DNA from: Arthrobacter sp. 9AX
GTDB lineage: Bacteria > Actinomycetota > Actinomycetes > Actinomycetales > Micrococcaceae
Direction: 5' to 3'
NCBI RefSeq assembly: GCF_902506095.1
Contig: NZ_LR733293.1
Location: forward strand, 3,264,487-3,328,486
DNA length: 64,000 bases
Shown here: piece after piece, positions 26,444 through 33,878 of the stretch
How the letters are laid out: every line of letters starts with the position of its first letter
How positions within the stretch are numbered: position 1 is the stretch's first letter
Notes under the pieces: generated by a model
Database searches by the model: none
What the model was told of the DNA's origin: nothing
What the model saw: the letters and a program-made list of their open reading frames with translations, nothing else
Position numbers and translations under genes: made by a program

Positions 26444-26524
26444 TCGTTTTCCCCATCCGTCAGATGCCGCAAAGCTACGGCGAAACGCGGAACTTGTCAC
26501 GCAGGGTACCTGCGGTTAAACAGG

Positions 26525-26548
26525 AAAACCCCCGGAATCTCGGGGGTT
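26525..26548 (-). terminator. Intrinsic terminator after tRNA-Met
   Basis: Read on the reverse strand, AACCCCCG and CGGGGGTT form an 8-bp GC-rich stem with a six-base loop, followed by TTTT. It begins 16 bases after the tRNA-Met 3' end, so it is well placed to end that transcript. The YidC gene begins about 80 bases further on. Confidence 0.75.
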
Positions 26549-26564
26549 CCGGGGGCTTAGCCTG

Positions 26565-26638
26565 TAGCGGTGGGGAGGCTCGATCTCCCGACCTCACGAT
26601 TATGAGTCGTGCGCTCTAACCAACTGAGCTACACCGCC
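26565..26638 (-). tRNA. tRNA-Met (anticodon CAT)
   Basis: This 74-base tRNA on the reverse strand has an acceptor stem GGCGGTG paired with CACCGCT (one G-U), a D-arm with AGCTCAGTTGGTTAGAGC, and anticodon stem CACGA/TCGTG around loop CTCATAA. Anticodon CAT marks elongator Met, or possibly an Ile2 tRNA with a lysidine-modified C. The T-arm is GGGAG/CTCCC. The 3' CCA is not encoded. Confidence 0.93.
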
Positions 26639-26645
26639 ACGAATG

Positions 26646-26688
26646 AGAAAAACCTGTGTCAAGCCGGTCAAAACCGCCTTGACACAGG
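26646..26688 (-). terminator. Intrinsic terminator between tRNA-Thr and tRNA-Met
   Basis: On the reverse strand, CCTGTGTCAAG and CTTGACACAGG form a perfect 11-bp stem (26653-26688), followed at once by TTTTTCTC. It lies in the 61-base spacer between the two tRNAs. It should end the tRNA-Thr transcript, so tRNA-Met must be read by a separate promoter or by leak-through. Confidence 0.75.
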
Positions 26689-26699
26689 CCCTCATCCAG

Positions 26700-26771
26700 A
26701 GCCCCCCACCGGAATCGATCCGGTGACCTCGTTCTTACCAAGAACGCGCTCTACCACTGAGCTAGGGGGGC
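26700..26771 (-). tRNA. tRNA-Thr (anticodon GGT)
   Basis: This 72-base tRNA on the reverse strand has acceptor stem GCCCCCC paired with GGGGGGC, D-arm AGCTCAGTGGTAGAGC, and anticodon stem CGTTC/GAACG with loop TTGGTAA (anticodon GGT, Thr). The T-arm is ACCGG/CCGGT. The 3' CCA is not encoded. Confidence 0.93.
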
Positions 26772-26991
26772 AACGAGTAAATACTCTACCGGAAGATTTC
26801 ACCACCAACAAATCGGCCCCAGCAGCGGCCGGGAGGCCGCGCAACACTTGCATTTCACGCCCCGACGACCCCGTTTTTCCGCGTCATTGCTGGGATCCAG
26901 GGGCGAGCAGCCGCCCGTGGCGACCCGGCCGGCAGCCGGTTGGGCACCCGATCCGGTGGCGCGATGTGTCCAGCCCCACACCGAATCGGAG
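26772..26991. other. Gene-free stretch upstream of tRNA-Thr
   Basis: No protein-coding signal is convincing here. The only open frame, about 60 residues on the reverse strand (26799-26981), has no ribosome site or domain. The bases nearest 26772 should hold the tRNA-Thr promoter on the reverse strand; an AT-rich patch at 26775-26785 is the only hint. The stretch continues into the hairpins at 26992-27046 and 27065-27092. Confidence 0.4.
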
Positions 26992-27046
26992 TTTTGTCCA
27001 GGTATGCAGGTTTCATGGCCCCGGAAATTTGCAGCCCTGGACGAAA
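26992..27046 (+). repeat. Long imperfect hairpin, possible small RNA structure
   Basis: The left arm (from TTTTGTCCAGG at 26992) and right arm (ending CCTGGACGAAA at 27046) form an 11-bp stem, a 2x2 internal loop and a further 10-bp stem closing a nine-base loop. Three of the pairs are G-U only if the + strand is the RNA; on the reverse strand they become mismatches. This favours a + strand transcript. It lies downstream of the DEAD-box helicase gene but beyond that gene's own terminator. The function is unknown. Confidence 0.4.
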
Positions 27047-27064
27047 CTTCGAGGGTTAAACGCC

Positions 27065-27092
27065 GGTGGGCCGGCTCGAAAGCCGGCCCACC
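27065..27092 (-). terminator. Terminator of DEAD-box helicase gene
   Basis: A perfect 12-bp stem, GGTGGGCCGGCT and AGCCGGCCCACC, closes a four-base loop. It lies 31 bases past the helicase stop on the reverse strand and is followed by GGCGTTTAACC. The strong stem and position fit a transcription terminator, although the U-run is short. Confidence 0.65.
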
Positions 27093-27122
27093 AGAGGATG
27101 CGTCAGTCAGAGCCTGACGGGT

Positions 27123-29264
27123 TTACCACTTGCCCTTGCGGTTGAAGTCGCGCTGGCCGCCCTCGTTGCCGTGGCGGGGCTTGCGGGAGCCGTCACCGTG
27201 GCCGCCGAAGCGGGAGTCACTGGCCTGGCCGCGGCTGGAACCGGTGTCGGCACCAAAGCTGCGCTCGGAACGCTCGCTGTACGAACGGCCACCGCGGTCC
27301 GCGGAGCCGCGCTCGCCGTCGTTCTTCCGGAATTCCTTCTTGAAACCGCCGCTGCCCTTGAAGTTGCCGCCACGGTCGCCGCTGCGGTTGCCCTGGTAGG
27401 CGCCGCGGTCACCGGAGGGCTTGCGGCCGTTGTCCAGCTCCAGGTGGATCAGCTCGCCGCCGATCCGGGTGCGGGACAGTGCCCGCAGCTGCTCGGGGCT
27501 GAGGTCGGCCGGCAGCTCCACCAGGGAGTGGTCCGATCGGATGTCGATGCCGCCGATCTGCGCGGAGGAGATGCCGCCCTCGTTGGCGATGGCGCCCACG
27601 ATGGAGCCGGGCATCACGCGCTGGCGGCGTCCCACGGCGATCCGGTAGGTGGCGTTGCCCTCGGTGAGCGTGCGGGTGGGCCCGCGTGAGCCGAAGCCGT
27701 CCTTGGACCGCTCGCGCTTCTGGAACTCGGGAGCTGCAGGCAGTTCCTTGACCAGGAGCGGCTGGCCGCCCTGCGCCATCACGGCGAGGGCTGCAGCGAT
27801 CTCCGCGGCGGGAACGTTGTGCTCTTCCTCGTAGGAAGCGATGAGGTCACGGAAGGCGGCAACATCCTCGGAGGCCAGGGTCTCCGTGATGCGTTCGGCG
27901 AACTTGCCCAGGCGCAGGGTGTTCACGGTCTCGGCCGTGGGCAGGTGCATCTGCTCCACCGGCTGGCGGGTGGCCTTCTCGATGGAACGCAGCAGGTACT
28001 TCTCGCGCGGCGTCATGAACAGGATGGCGTCACCGGAACGGCCTGCACGGCCGGTGCGGCCAATGCGGTGCACGTAGGACTCGGTGTCGTGCGGGATGTC
28101 GTAGTTGATGACGTGGCTGATGCGCTCCACGTCAAGCCCGCGGGCCGCGACGTCGGTTGCAACGAGGATGTCGATGCGGCCTTCCTTCAGCGCGTCGACG
28201 GTGCGCTCACGCTGCTGCTGCGGAATGTCGCCGTTGATTGCGGCGGCCTGGAAGCCGCGGGACTTCAGCTTGTCAGCCAGGTCCTCGGTGGCCATCTTGG
28301 TGCGCACGAAGGCGATGACGCCGTCGAACTCTTCCACTTCGAGGATGCGGGTCATGGCATCGAGCTTGTGCGGGCCCATGACCTGCAGGTACCGCTGGCG
28401 GGTGTTGGCGCCGGTGGTGGTCTTGGACTTGACGGAGATCTCGGCCGGGTTGTTCAGGTACTGCTTGGACATGCGCCGGATCTGGCTGGGCATGGTGGCC
28501 GAGAACAGCGCAACCTGGCGGTCCGACGGCGTCTGCTGGAAGATCTGCTCCACGTCTTCGGCGAAGCCCATGCGCAGCATCTCGTCAGCCTCGTCCAGCA
28601 CCAGGTACTGAAGCTCGGACAGGTCAAGGGAACCCTTGGCGATGTGGTCGATCACGCGGCCGGGGGTACCGACAACCACCTGGGCGCCGCGGCGCAGGCC
28701 GGCCAGCTGCGGGCCGTAAGCCGAACCGCCGTAAACGGGCAGGACGGTGAAGTCGTCAATGTGCTTGGCGTAGGAGGTGAAGGCCTCGGCAACCTGGAGG
28801 GCGAGCTCGCGGGTGGGAGCCAGCACCAGGGCCTGGGTCTTGCGGGAGGGGCCGTTGAGGTCGTGCAGCTCTGCCAGGCGGGACAGTGCCGGTACTGCGA
28901 ATGCTGCGGTCTTACCGGTACCGGTCTGGGCGAGGCCAACCACGTCGCGGCCTTCGAGCAGCAGCGGAATGGTGGCTGCCTGGATGGGGGAAGGCTTCTC
29001 GTAGCCGACATCCTGCAGGGCGGCGAGGACACGGCCGTCGATGCCGAGGTCGGCGAATTTCACGCCTTCTTCGTCGTCTTCCTCAGCCTTGGCGGCGGGA
29101 GCAACGTCTGCCTTCGCAGCGGGAGCAACCTCGGCGGCGGGGGCGTCTTCCGGGCTCTGGGCAGTGGCCTCAGCTGCAGGCGCAGCGGGCTCGGTGAATT
29201 CGACGGCTGCCGTCTCGGCGTTGGTGTTCCGGGCGTCGACTGTTTCGTTCTGATTTTCGGGCAT
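27123..29264 (-). CDS. DEAD-box ATP-dependent RNA helicase (DeaD/CsdA-like)
   Basis: This 713-residue RNA helicase acts in ribosome assembly or mRNA unwinding, often in the cold. After an acidic Ala/Glu-rich N-terminus of about 65 residues come the Q motif (PSPIQAATIPLLL), Walker A (AQTGTGKTA), PTRELALQ, the DEAD box at residues 224-227 (LDEADEML), SAT, and HRIGRTGRAGRSG. The C-terminal part holds a DbpA-like RNA-binding domain (GRRQRVMPGSIVGAIANEGG) and a basic Gly/Arg/Ser-rich tail. ATG 29264 was chosen because the conserved acidic N-terminus starts there, with GAGGA upstream. A leader of about 300 bases precedes it. Confidence 0.93.
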   Translation of the reverse strand: MPENQNETVDARNTNAETAAVEFTEPAAPAAEATAQSPEDAPAAEVAPAAKADVAPAAKAEEDDEEGVKFADLGIDGRVLAALQDVGYEKPSPIQAATIPLLLEGRDVVGLAQTGTGKTAAFAVPALSRLAELHDLNGPSRKTQALVLAPTRELALQVAEAFTSYAKHIDDFTVLPVYGGSAYGPQLAGLRRGAQVVVGTPGRVIDHIAKGSLDLSELQYLVLDEADEMLRMGFAEDVEQIFQQTPSDRQVALFSATMPSQIRRMSKQYLNNPAEISVKSKTTTGANTRQRYLQVMGPHKLDAMTRILEVEEFDGVIAFVRTKMATEDLADKLKSRGFQAAAINGDIPQQQRERTVDALKEGRIDILVATDVAARGLDVERISHVINYDIPHDTESYVHRIGRTGRAGRSGDAILFMTPREKYLLRSIEKATRQPVEQMHLPTAETVNTLRLGKFAERITETLASEDVAAFRDLIASYEEEHNVPAAEIAAALAVMAQGGQPLLVKELPAAPEFQKRERSKDGFGSRGPTRTLTEGNATYRIAVGRRQRVMPGSIVGAIANEGGISSAQIGGIDIRSDHSLVELPADLSPEQLRALSRTRIGGELIHLELDNGRKPSGDRGAYQGNRSGDRGGNFKGSGGFKKEFRKNDGERGSADRGGRSYSERSERSFGADTGSSRGQASDSRFGGHGDGSRKPRHGNEGGQRDFNRKGKW

Positions 29265-29672
29265 AGGGGAGATATTCCTCGTCCATAGGGGGCCAGGCGG
29301 CACTACCCGAGGTGAGCGGAGCCGCAGTACGTGTGCCGTGGAGTGCCGGGCAAACGTTGACCGGCCGGTCACAGAAGTCCGGCGCTTTCGCAATCCCGTG
29401 GCAGGACTTCGCGCTGCATCTCTTGGCTGCTATCCCAGCAGTCTGTACAGCGTTTTCTTTAGCCGGCTCTCCCTATGAAAATGCCCGCATCACAGTTGCG
29501 GGCCCCAACACTTGCCAGTCCTGCCTCAAAAATTGGGCAGGAATAAGGGATTTCCGGAGTGGGGGATGTTTCAAGTGTAGGGCACGGACCTGCCTCAGCG
29601 GTAATTAAGCGTACGACGACGGGCGGTGAGCTTGCGCACATGCCGCACCACCCAGCCGACCCGTCCCGGCCG
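29265..29672 (-). promoter_or_regulatory. Long leader and promoter region of DEAD-box helicase
   Basis: This is a gene-free stretch of 408 bases. On the reverse strand a TACACT hexamer (29574-29579) is a fair -10, with ATTACC as a weak -35 about 20 bases upstream. Transcription from there would give a leader of about 300 bases. Such long leaders are known for cold-induced deaD mRNAs in other bacteria. Within it lies a terminator-like hairpin at 29483-29503. No open frame in the stretch looks like a gene. Confidence 0.4.
29483..29503 (-). terminator. Terminator-like hairpin inside helicase leader (candidate attenuator)
   Basis: On the reverse strand GCCCGCA and TGCGGGC form a perfect 7-bp stem with a seven-base loop, followed by ATTTTC. 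It lies about 220 bases before the helicase start codon and downstream of the candidate promoter. It could therefore attenuate helicase expression. No competing antiterminator was identified with certainty. Confidence 0.4.
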
Positions 29673-30329
29673 CTACCGGGCCAGTTGCCGCTCCAGCGCC
29701 TCGAACTTCTTCCTGAACTCGGGCTGCTGAAGGCGGATCTCGCCGTCGGCGTCGGCGTCCTTTAACGCTTCCATCGACTCAACGTCAGGCTCGCTGAACC
29801 ACTGGCCCACCGTGATGCCGTGCTTCAGGACGAACAGCGTGTGGATGTGGTCCCCGGCCTGGATGGTGCCGGTGCGGATCACCCGGAGGTAGGCGCCCAC
29901 ACGGCCCGCAGCGGTGAACCGCTTCACGAACTGCGGCTCCCCCAGCCGGCGCTGGAAGGTGGCGCACGGTGTCCGCGGCGAGGTGACTTCAACTTCCACG
30001 TCCAGGCCGATCTTCCACCGTTCGCCGATCACGGCGTTGGTGGCATCGATCCCGGCAACGCGGAGGTTTTCGCCGAAGATCCCCGGCGGCAGGTCACGCT
30101 GGAGTTCCCCGGCCCAGAAGTCGGCGTCCGCCTGGGAGTAGGCATAGATGGCCTGGTCCGGTCCGCCGTGATGGACGCGGTTGGCCTGGATGTCGCCCTG
30201 GAGGCCCAGCTTATGCACCTTCACCGGCCCTTCCACCGGGCGCTTGTCGATGGCTGTCACACCTACGTTCGAAGCGTCCGGAACGAGCTGGTGGACACGG
30301 CAGACGGCAAGTACTGAGGCGGTTTCCAT
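29673..30329 (-). CDS. MOSC-domain protein (YiiM-like)
   Basis: This 218-residue MOSC-domain protein resembles YiiM and YuaD. The family binds a molybdenum cofactor or handles sulfur and detoxifies N-hydroxylated compounds. It has HKLGLQGDIQANRVHHGGPDQAIYAYSQADADFW, the conserved Cys in SPRTPCATFQRRLGEP, and a C-terminal 3-alpha-type tail. It stands alone between the helicase leader and a divergent operon. The enzymatic substrate is not shown by the sequence. Confidence 0.85.
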   Translation of the reverse strand: METASVLAVCRVHQLVPDASNVGVTAIDKRPVEGPVKVHKLGLQGDIQANRVHHGGPDQAIYAYSQADADFWAGELQRDLPPGIFGENLRVAGIDATNAVIGERWKIGLDVEVEVTSPRTPCATFQRRLGEPQFVKRFTAAGRVGAYLRVIRTGTIQAGDHIHTLFVLKHGITVGQWFSEPDVESMEALKDADADGEIRLQQPEFRKKFEALERQLAR

Positions 30330-30500
30330 GGCACCAGTGTAGGGAGTCCCCCGCCGTCCGGTAGACGGCCGTTGCCATGGGGAGTACTTGCCGGGTTTCC
30401 TGCTCGCAGCCGGGGCCGGCAGGGATTACGCTGATTCGAAAGATTGCAATTGGGGGTGCAGCGCTGTGCCCGATTCACGTGGACTACTGAGGGGGACGCC

Positions 30501-31127
30501 ATGGACCCGAACAAGGAGCCGGAGCAGGAGCCGCAAGGCGGCACCGGCAAGGGCCCGGGCGGCGATGCTGCCGGCAATGCTCCGGGCGAGGGCGGCGCGC
30601 CCAAGCCTCCCCCATGGCAGGTCCCCAAGCCGGAACTGCGACCCGACCTCCTGAACCAGCCCGTCACCCCGGTGGACCCGTTCGCGCGGGACCGCGAAAG
30701 GGAGCTCAACGAGGCCGCCGCACGGAAGAAGCGCTCCCAGCGGCGGACAGTGGTGGTGGGACTCGGCGTCACGGCCCTGCTCGCCGGCACCATCACCGCG
30801 GTGGTGGCCAGCAACCAGGACGACCCCGAGTACGCGCAGGTCTGCTTCAACGACGAAACCGGCGAGCGTGTGGAGGACACCAACTGCAACAGCTCCGCCG
30901 GCCGCGGCGGCGGCATCTACGCCTGGTACTTCTTCTCCCGCGGGGCCTATGTGCCGCCCCTGGGGCAGAACCGGTCCACGGCGCCCAACTACACCAGGAC
31001 CGTGCCCAGCGGCGCGAAGGCGTCCACGGGCTACAGCACCCAGGGCGGTACTGTGAGCCGCGGCGGCTTCGGAACTACCGCCAAAAGCGGAACCAGTGGT
31101 GGCGGCGGCAAAGTTTCAGGGGGTTAG
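30501..31127 (+). CDS. YgiB-like (DUF1190-type) membrane-anchored protein
   Basis: This 208-residue protein has a Pro/Gly-rich cytosolic N-terminus (about 80 residues), one membrane helix at about 83-103, and an extracytoplasmic tail with Cys115 and Cys129. The low-complexity C-terminus has SRGGFG, and the AYVPPLG and RSTAPNYT regions resemble the end of E. coli YgiB (TRGGFG). It is followed two bases later by a YgiC-like ATP-grasp gene, the same order as ygiB-ygiC. This supports the assignment despite weak overall similarity. ATG 30501 has GGGGGA upstream. The function is unknown. Confidence 0.68.
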   Translation: MDPNKEPEQEPQGGTGKGPGGDAAGNAPGEGGAPKPPPWQVPKPELRPDLLNQPVTPVDPFARDRERELNEAAARKKRSQRRTVVVGLGVTALLAGTITAVVASNQDDPEYAQVCFNDETGERVEDTNCNSSAGRGGGIYAWYFFSRGAYVPPLGQNRSTAPNYTRTVPSGAKASTGYSTQGGTVSRGGFGTTAKSGTSGGGGKVSGG

Positions 31128-31129
31128 GC

Positions 31130-32341
31130 GTGCAGCGGAAGGCGAGTGAACCCAGGCCCGGATGGAAGCAGAAAATCGAAGAACAGGGCCTGGTGTTCTC
31201 CACCACCACTATGCCGGACGGGCGCAGGATCGAGTACTGGAACGAGTCCGCGTACTACGAATTCACCACGGACGAGGTGGGAACCCTCGAAGTAACCGCC
31301 GAGGACATGCACAAAATGTGCGTGGAGGCGGCCCGGTTCCTGGCCACCGGCGCCCTGGGGGATATCGGCATCGGCCCGCAGGCCCTGGAACTGGCGGCCG
31401 AATCCCTGCAGGCCGGGGACGTTGACGTCTACGGCCGGTTCGACTTCATCTACGACGGGCAGGGCGGCCCGGCCAAAATGCTCGAGTACAACGCGGACAC
31501 CCCCACCGGGCTCATCGAAGCGGCCGTCGCCCAATGGTTCTGGCTGCAGGACGTCTTCCCGGAGAAGGACCAGTGGAACGGCATCCACGAAGCCCTGATC
31601 CGGCAGTGGAAGAAATTCCAGTTCCGCACTGGCATGAGTACCCTGCACGTGGCACACTCGGAGGTTGAGGAATCCGGTGAGGACTGGATGACCGCCGGCT
31701 ACATGCGCGACGTCGCCAGCCAGGCCGGGTGGACCACCATCGGCATCAACATGTCCGACATCGGCTGGGACCCCAACCTGAACCGGTTCGTGGACCTGGA
31801 CAACTTCATGATCAGCACCATCTTCAAGCTGTACCCGTGGGAGCTGATGATGAAGGAACCGTTCGGCCACCGCCTGCTCGAACGCGCCTACAACCCCCGC
31901 TGGGTGGAGCCGGCCTGGAAGATGCTGCTCTCCAACAAAGCACTCCTGGCGGCCCTGTGGCACCTTTATCCGGAGCATCCCAACCTGCTCCCGGCCTACC
32001 TGAACGAACCGGGTCCGCTGAAGGAATGGGTGGCCAAGCCCCTGCACGGCCGCGAGGGGGACAACATCAAGATCCATGCCCGGGGCATCAACCTCGAGCA
32101 GCCAGGCGGGTACGGCCGCGAGGGCTGGTGCTACCAGCAGTACCATCCGCTGCCGGACTTCGACGGCAACCATCCGGTCCTTGGCCTGTGGGTGGTGGAT
32201 GGCGAATCCGTGGGCTGCGGCATCCGCGAATCGGACGGCCCCATCACCGATTACTTCTGCAGGTTCGTGCCCAACACCATCGATGCTCCGGCCCCGCTCT
32301 CGGCCGTGGCCACTTCCAGCAAAGCAGGTATCGCGCTATGA
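31130..32341 (+). CDS. YgiC-like ATP-grasp ligase (glutathionylspermidine-synthase fold)
   Basis: This 403-residue protein has the C-terminal domain fold of glutathionylspermidine synthase. Key segments are AKMLEYNADTPTGLIEA (about 115-131, catalytic-site Glu and Asn), MKEPFGHRLLERAYNPRWVEP, and the ATP-grasp end ESVGCGIRESDGPITDYFCRFVPN. It has no N-terminal amidase domain, as in E. coli YgiC and YjfC. Because mycothiol-using bacteria lack glutathione, the true substrate is probably another peptide or amine. GTG 31130 follows GGGGG and lies three bases after the YgiB-like stop, so the two are coupled. An APC permease follows 31 bases later. Confidence 0.83.
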   Translation: MQRKASEPRPGWKQKIEEQGLVFSTTTMPDGRRIEYWNESAYYEFTTDEVGTLEVTAEDMHKMCVEAARFLATGALGDIGIGPQALELAAESLQAGDVDVYGRFDFIYDGQGGPAKMLEYNADTPTGLIEAAVAQWFWLQDVFPEKDQWNGIHEALIRQWKKFQFRTGMSTLHVAHSEVEESGEDWMTAGYMRDVASQAGWTTIGINMSDIGWDPNLNRFVDLDNFMISTIFKLYPWELMMKEPFGHRLLERAYNPRWVEPAWKMLLSNKALLAALWHLYPEHPNLLPAYLNEPGPLKEWVAKPLHGREGDNIKIHARGINLEQPGGYGREGWCYQQYHPLPDFDGNHPVLGLWVVDGESVGCGIRESDGPITDYFCRFVPNTIDAPAPLSAVATSSKAGIAL

Positions 32342-32372
32342 GCCCCCTGACCTTTTTGAGCCCGGTGACACC

Positions 32373-33878
32373 ATGAGCACGGAAATGACGACGGCGGGAA
32401 GCCAGGGCGGCGCGCCCGGCACCTCCGTCCCGCCCAAGGGGCTCCGCGCCGGCATCCTGGACCTCGGCGACTCCGTGATGCTGGGCCTGGCATCCACCGC
32501 ACCGGTGTATTCGCTGGCCGCCACCCTGGGCCTGATCGTGGCCGTGAACGGGGACTACACTCCCCTGATCCTGCTGCTGGGCTTCATCCCCGTCCTGTTC
32601 ATCGCCTACGCCTTCCGGGAACTGAACAGCGCCATCCCGGACTGCGGCACCACGTTCACCTGGTCCCGCAGGGCCTTCGGGCCGTGGGCAGGCTGGCTGG
32701 GCGGCTGGGGTATGGCGCTGGCCGGCATCATCGTCCTGGCCAACCTGGCCCAGGTGGCCGGCCAGTACTTGTGGCTGCTGGTGGGTGACGGCTCGCTGTC
32801 CCAAAACAAGGTGCTGGTTACTGCCACGGGAGTGCTGTTCATCGCCGTGATGACGCTGGTCAACTACCGGGGCATCCGGCTGGGCGAGCACGTCCAGCGG
32901 GTCCTGACCTATGTGCAGTACGTGTCGCTGGGTATCTTTGCGCTCGCCATCGTGGTGGGGATCATCCGCGGCTCCGGCAGCGGCGACACCACCATCCAGC
33001 CCTTCGATTTCGAGTGGTTCAACCCTGCCGGCGCGTTCGCCGATCCCGGTGCCGTGGTGCACGGTGCACTGCTGGCGCTCTTTATCTACTGGGGCTGGGA
33101 TACGTGCCTGGCCGTCAATGAGGAAACCGAGAACCCCACTTCCACCCCCGGCCGGGGGGCGGTGATCTCCGCGTTCGTGCTGGTGGCCATCTACGTCTCC
33201 GTTGCGCTCCTGGTGATGATGTACGCCACCGTGGGCACTGAAGGGATCGGACTGGGCAACGAGGCGAACCAGGACGATGTTTTTGTGGCCATGAAGGACG
33301 TGGTGCTGGGGCCGTGGGGCTGGCTGATCGTCGTCGCGGTTTTGGCTTCGGTCCTCTCCTCCACCCAGACCACCATCCTGCCCACCGCCCGCGGCACCCT
33401 CTCCATGGGAGTCCACGGCGCCCTGCCCGCGAAATTCGGCCAGGTGCACCCGAAGAACCAGACACCTGGCTTCTCCACGCAGGTGATGGGCGGCGCGGCG
33501 ATTGCCTACTACGTGGCCATGAGCTTCCTAAGCGAGAACCTGCTCTCGGACTCCATCAGCGCCATCAGCCTGTTCATCGCCTTCTACTACGCGCTTACCG
33601 GGTTCGCCTGCTTCTGGTTCTTCCGGAACACACTTCGGTTCTCGGCACGGAACCTGTGGTTCCGCGGCATACTCCCGCTCGCGGGCGCGCTGCTGTTGAC
33701 CGCGGCCTTCTTCATCTCAGCCGTGCAGATGTGGGACCCGGCGTACGGCGACACCCGGATCTTCGGCGTCGGCGGTGCGTTCATCAGCGGCGTGGTGCTC
33801 CTGGCCCTGGGCGTGGTCCTGGCGATCGTCTGCCGGTTCCTGCCCGCCACCCGCAACTACTTCGTGGGGAAACCGTGA
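32373..33878 (+). CDS. APC-family amino acid/polyamine permease
   Basis: This 501-residue transporter has about 12 membrane helices. The N-terminal helix carries SVMLGLASTAPVYSLAATLGLI and is followed by PDCGTTFTWSRRAFGPWAGWLGGWG, the substrate- and cation-site region of the APC superfamily. It has ALFIYWGWDTCLAVNEETENP, an acidic loop common in amino acid and polyamine importers. ATG 32373 is 31 bases after the YgiC-like gene. The downstream dehydrogenase GTG overlaps its stop (GTGA). The transported molecule likely relates to the ligase and dehydrogenase, but which amine or amino acid is unknown. Confidence 0.87.
   Translation: MSTEMTTAGSQGGAPGTSVPPKGLRAGILDLGDSVMLGLASTAPVYSLAATLGLIVAVNGDYTPLILLLGFIPVLFIAYAFRELNSAIPDCGTTFTWSRRAFGPWAGWLGGWGMALAGIIVLANLAQVAGQYLWLLVGDGSLSQNKVLVTATGVLFIAVMTLVNYRGIRLGEHVQRVLTYVQYVSLGIFALAIVVGIIRGSGSGDTTIQPFDFEWFNPAGAFADPGAVVHGALLALFIYWGWDTCLAVNEETENPTSTPGRGAVISAFVLVAIYVSVALLVMMYATVGTEGIGLGNEANQDDVFVAMKDVVLGPWGWLIVVAVLASVLSSTQTTILPTARGTLSMGVHGALPAKFGQVHPKNQTPGFSTQVMGGAAIAYYVAMSFLSENLLSDSISAISLFIAFYYALTGFACFWFFRNTLRFSARNLWFRGILPLAGALLLTAAFFISAVQMWDPAYGDTRIFGVGGAFISGVVLLALGVVLAIVCRFLPATRNYFVGKP

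Noticed and set aside
24710..26560. A + strand open frame of 616 residues
   Set aside because: It runs antisense through three real genes (SDR/NmrA, RibD-like and YidC) and shows no protein-like features.
26799..26981. A reverse-strand open frame of 60 residues between tRNA-Thr and the helicase
   Set aside because: No ribosome site, biased Cys/Trp/Arg composition and no homology-like features. Treated as non-coding.
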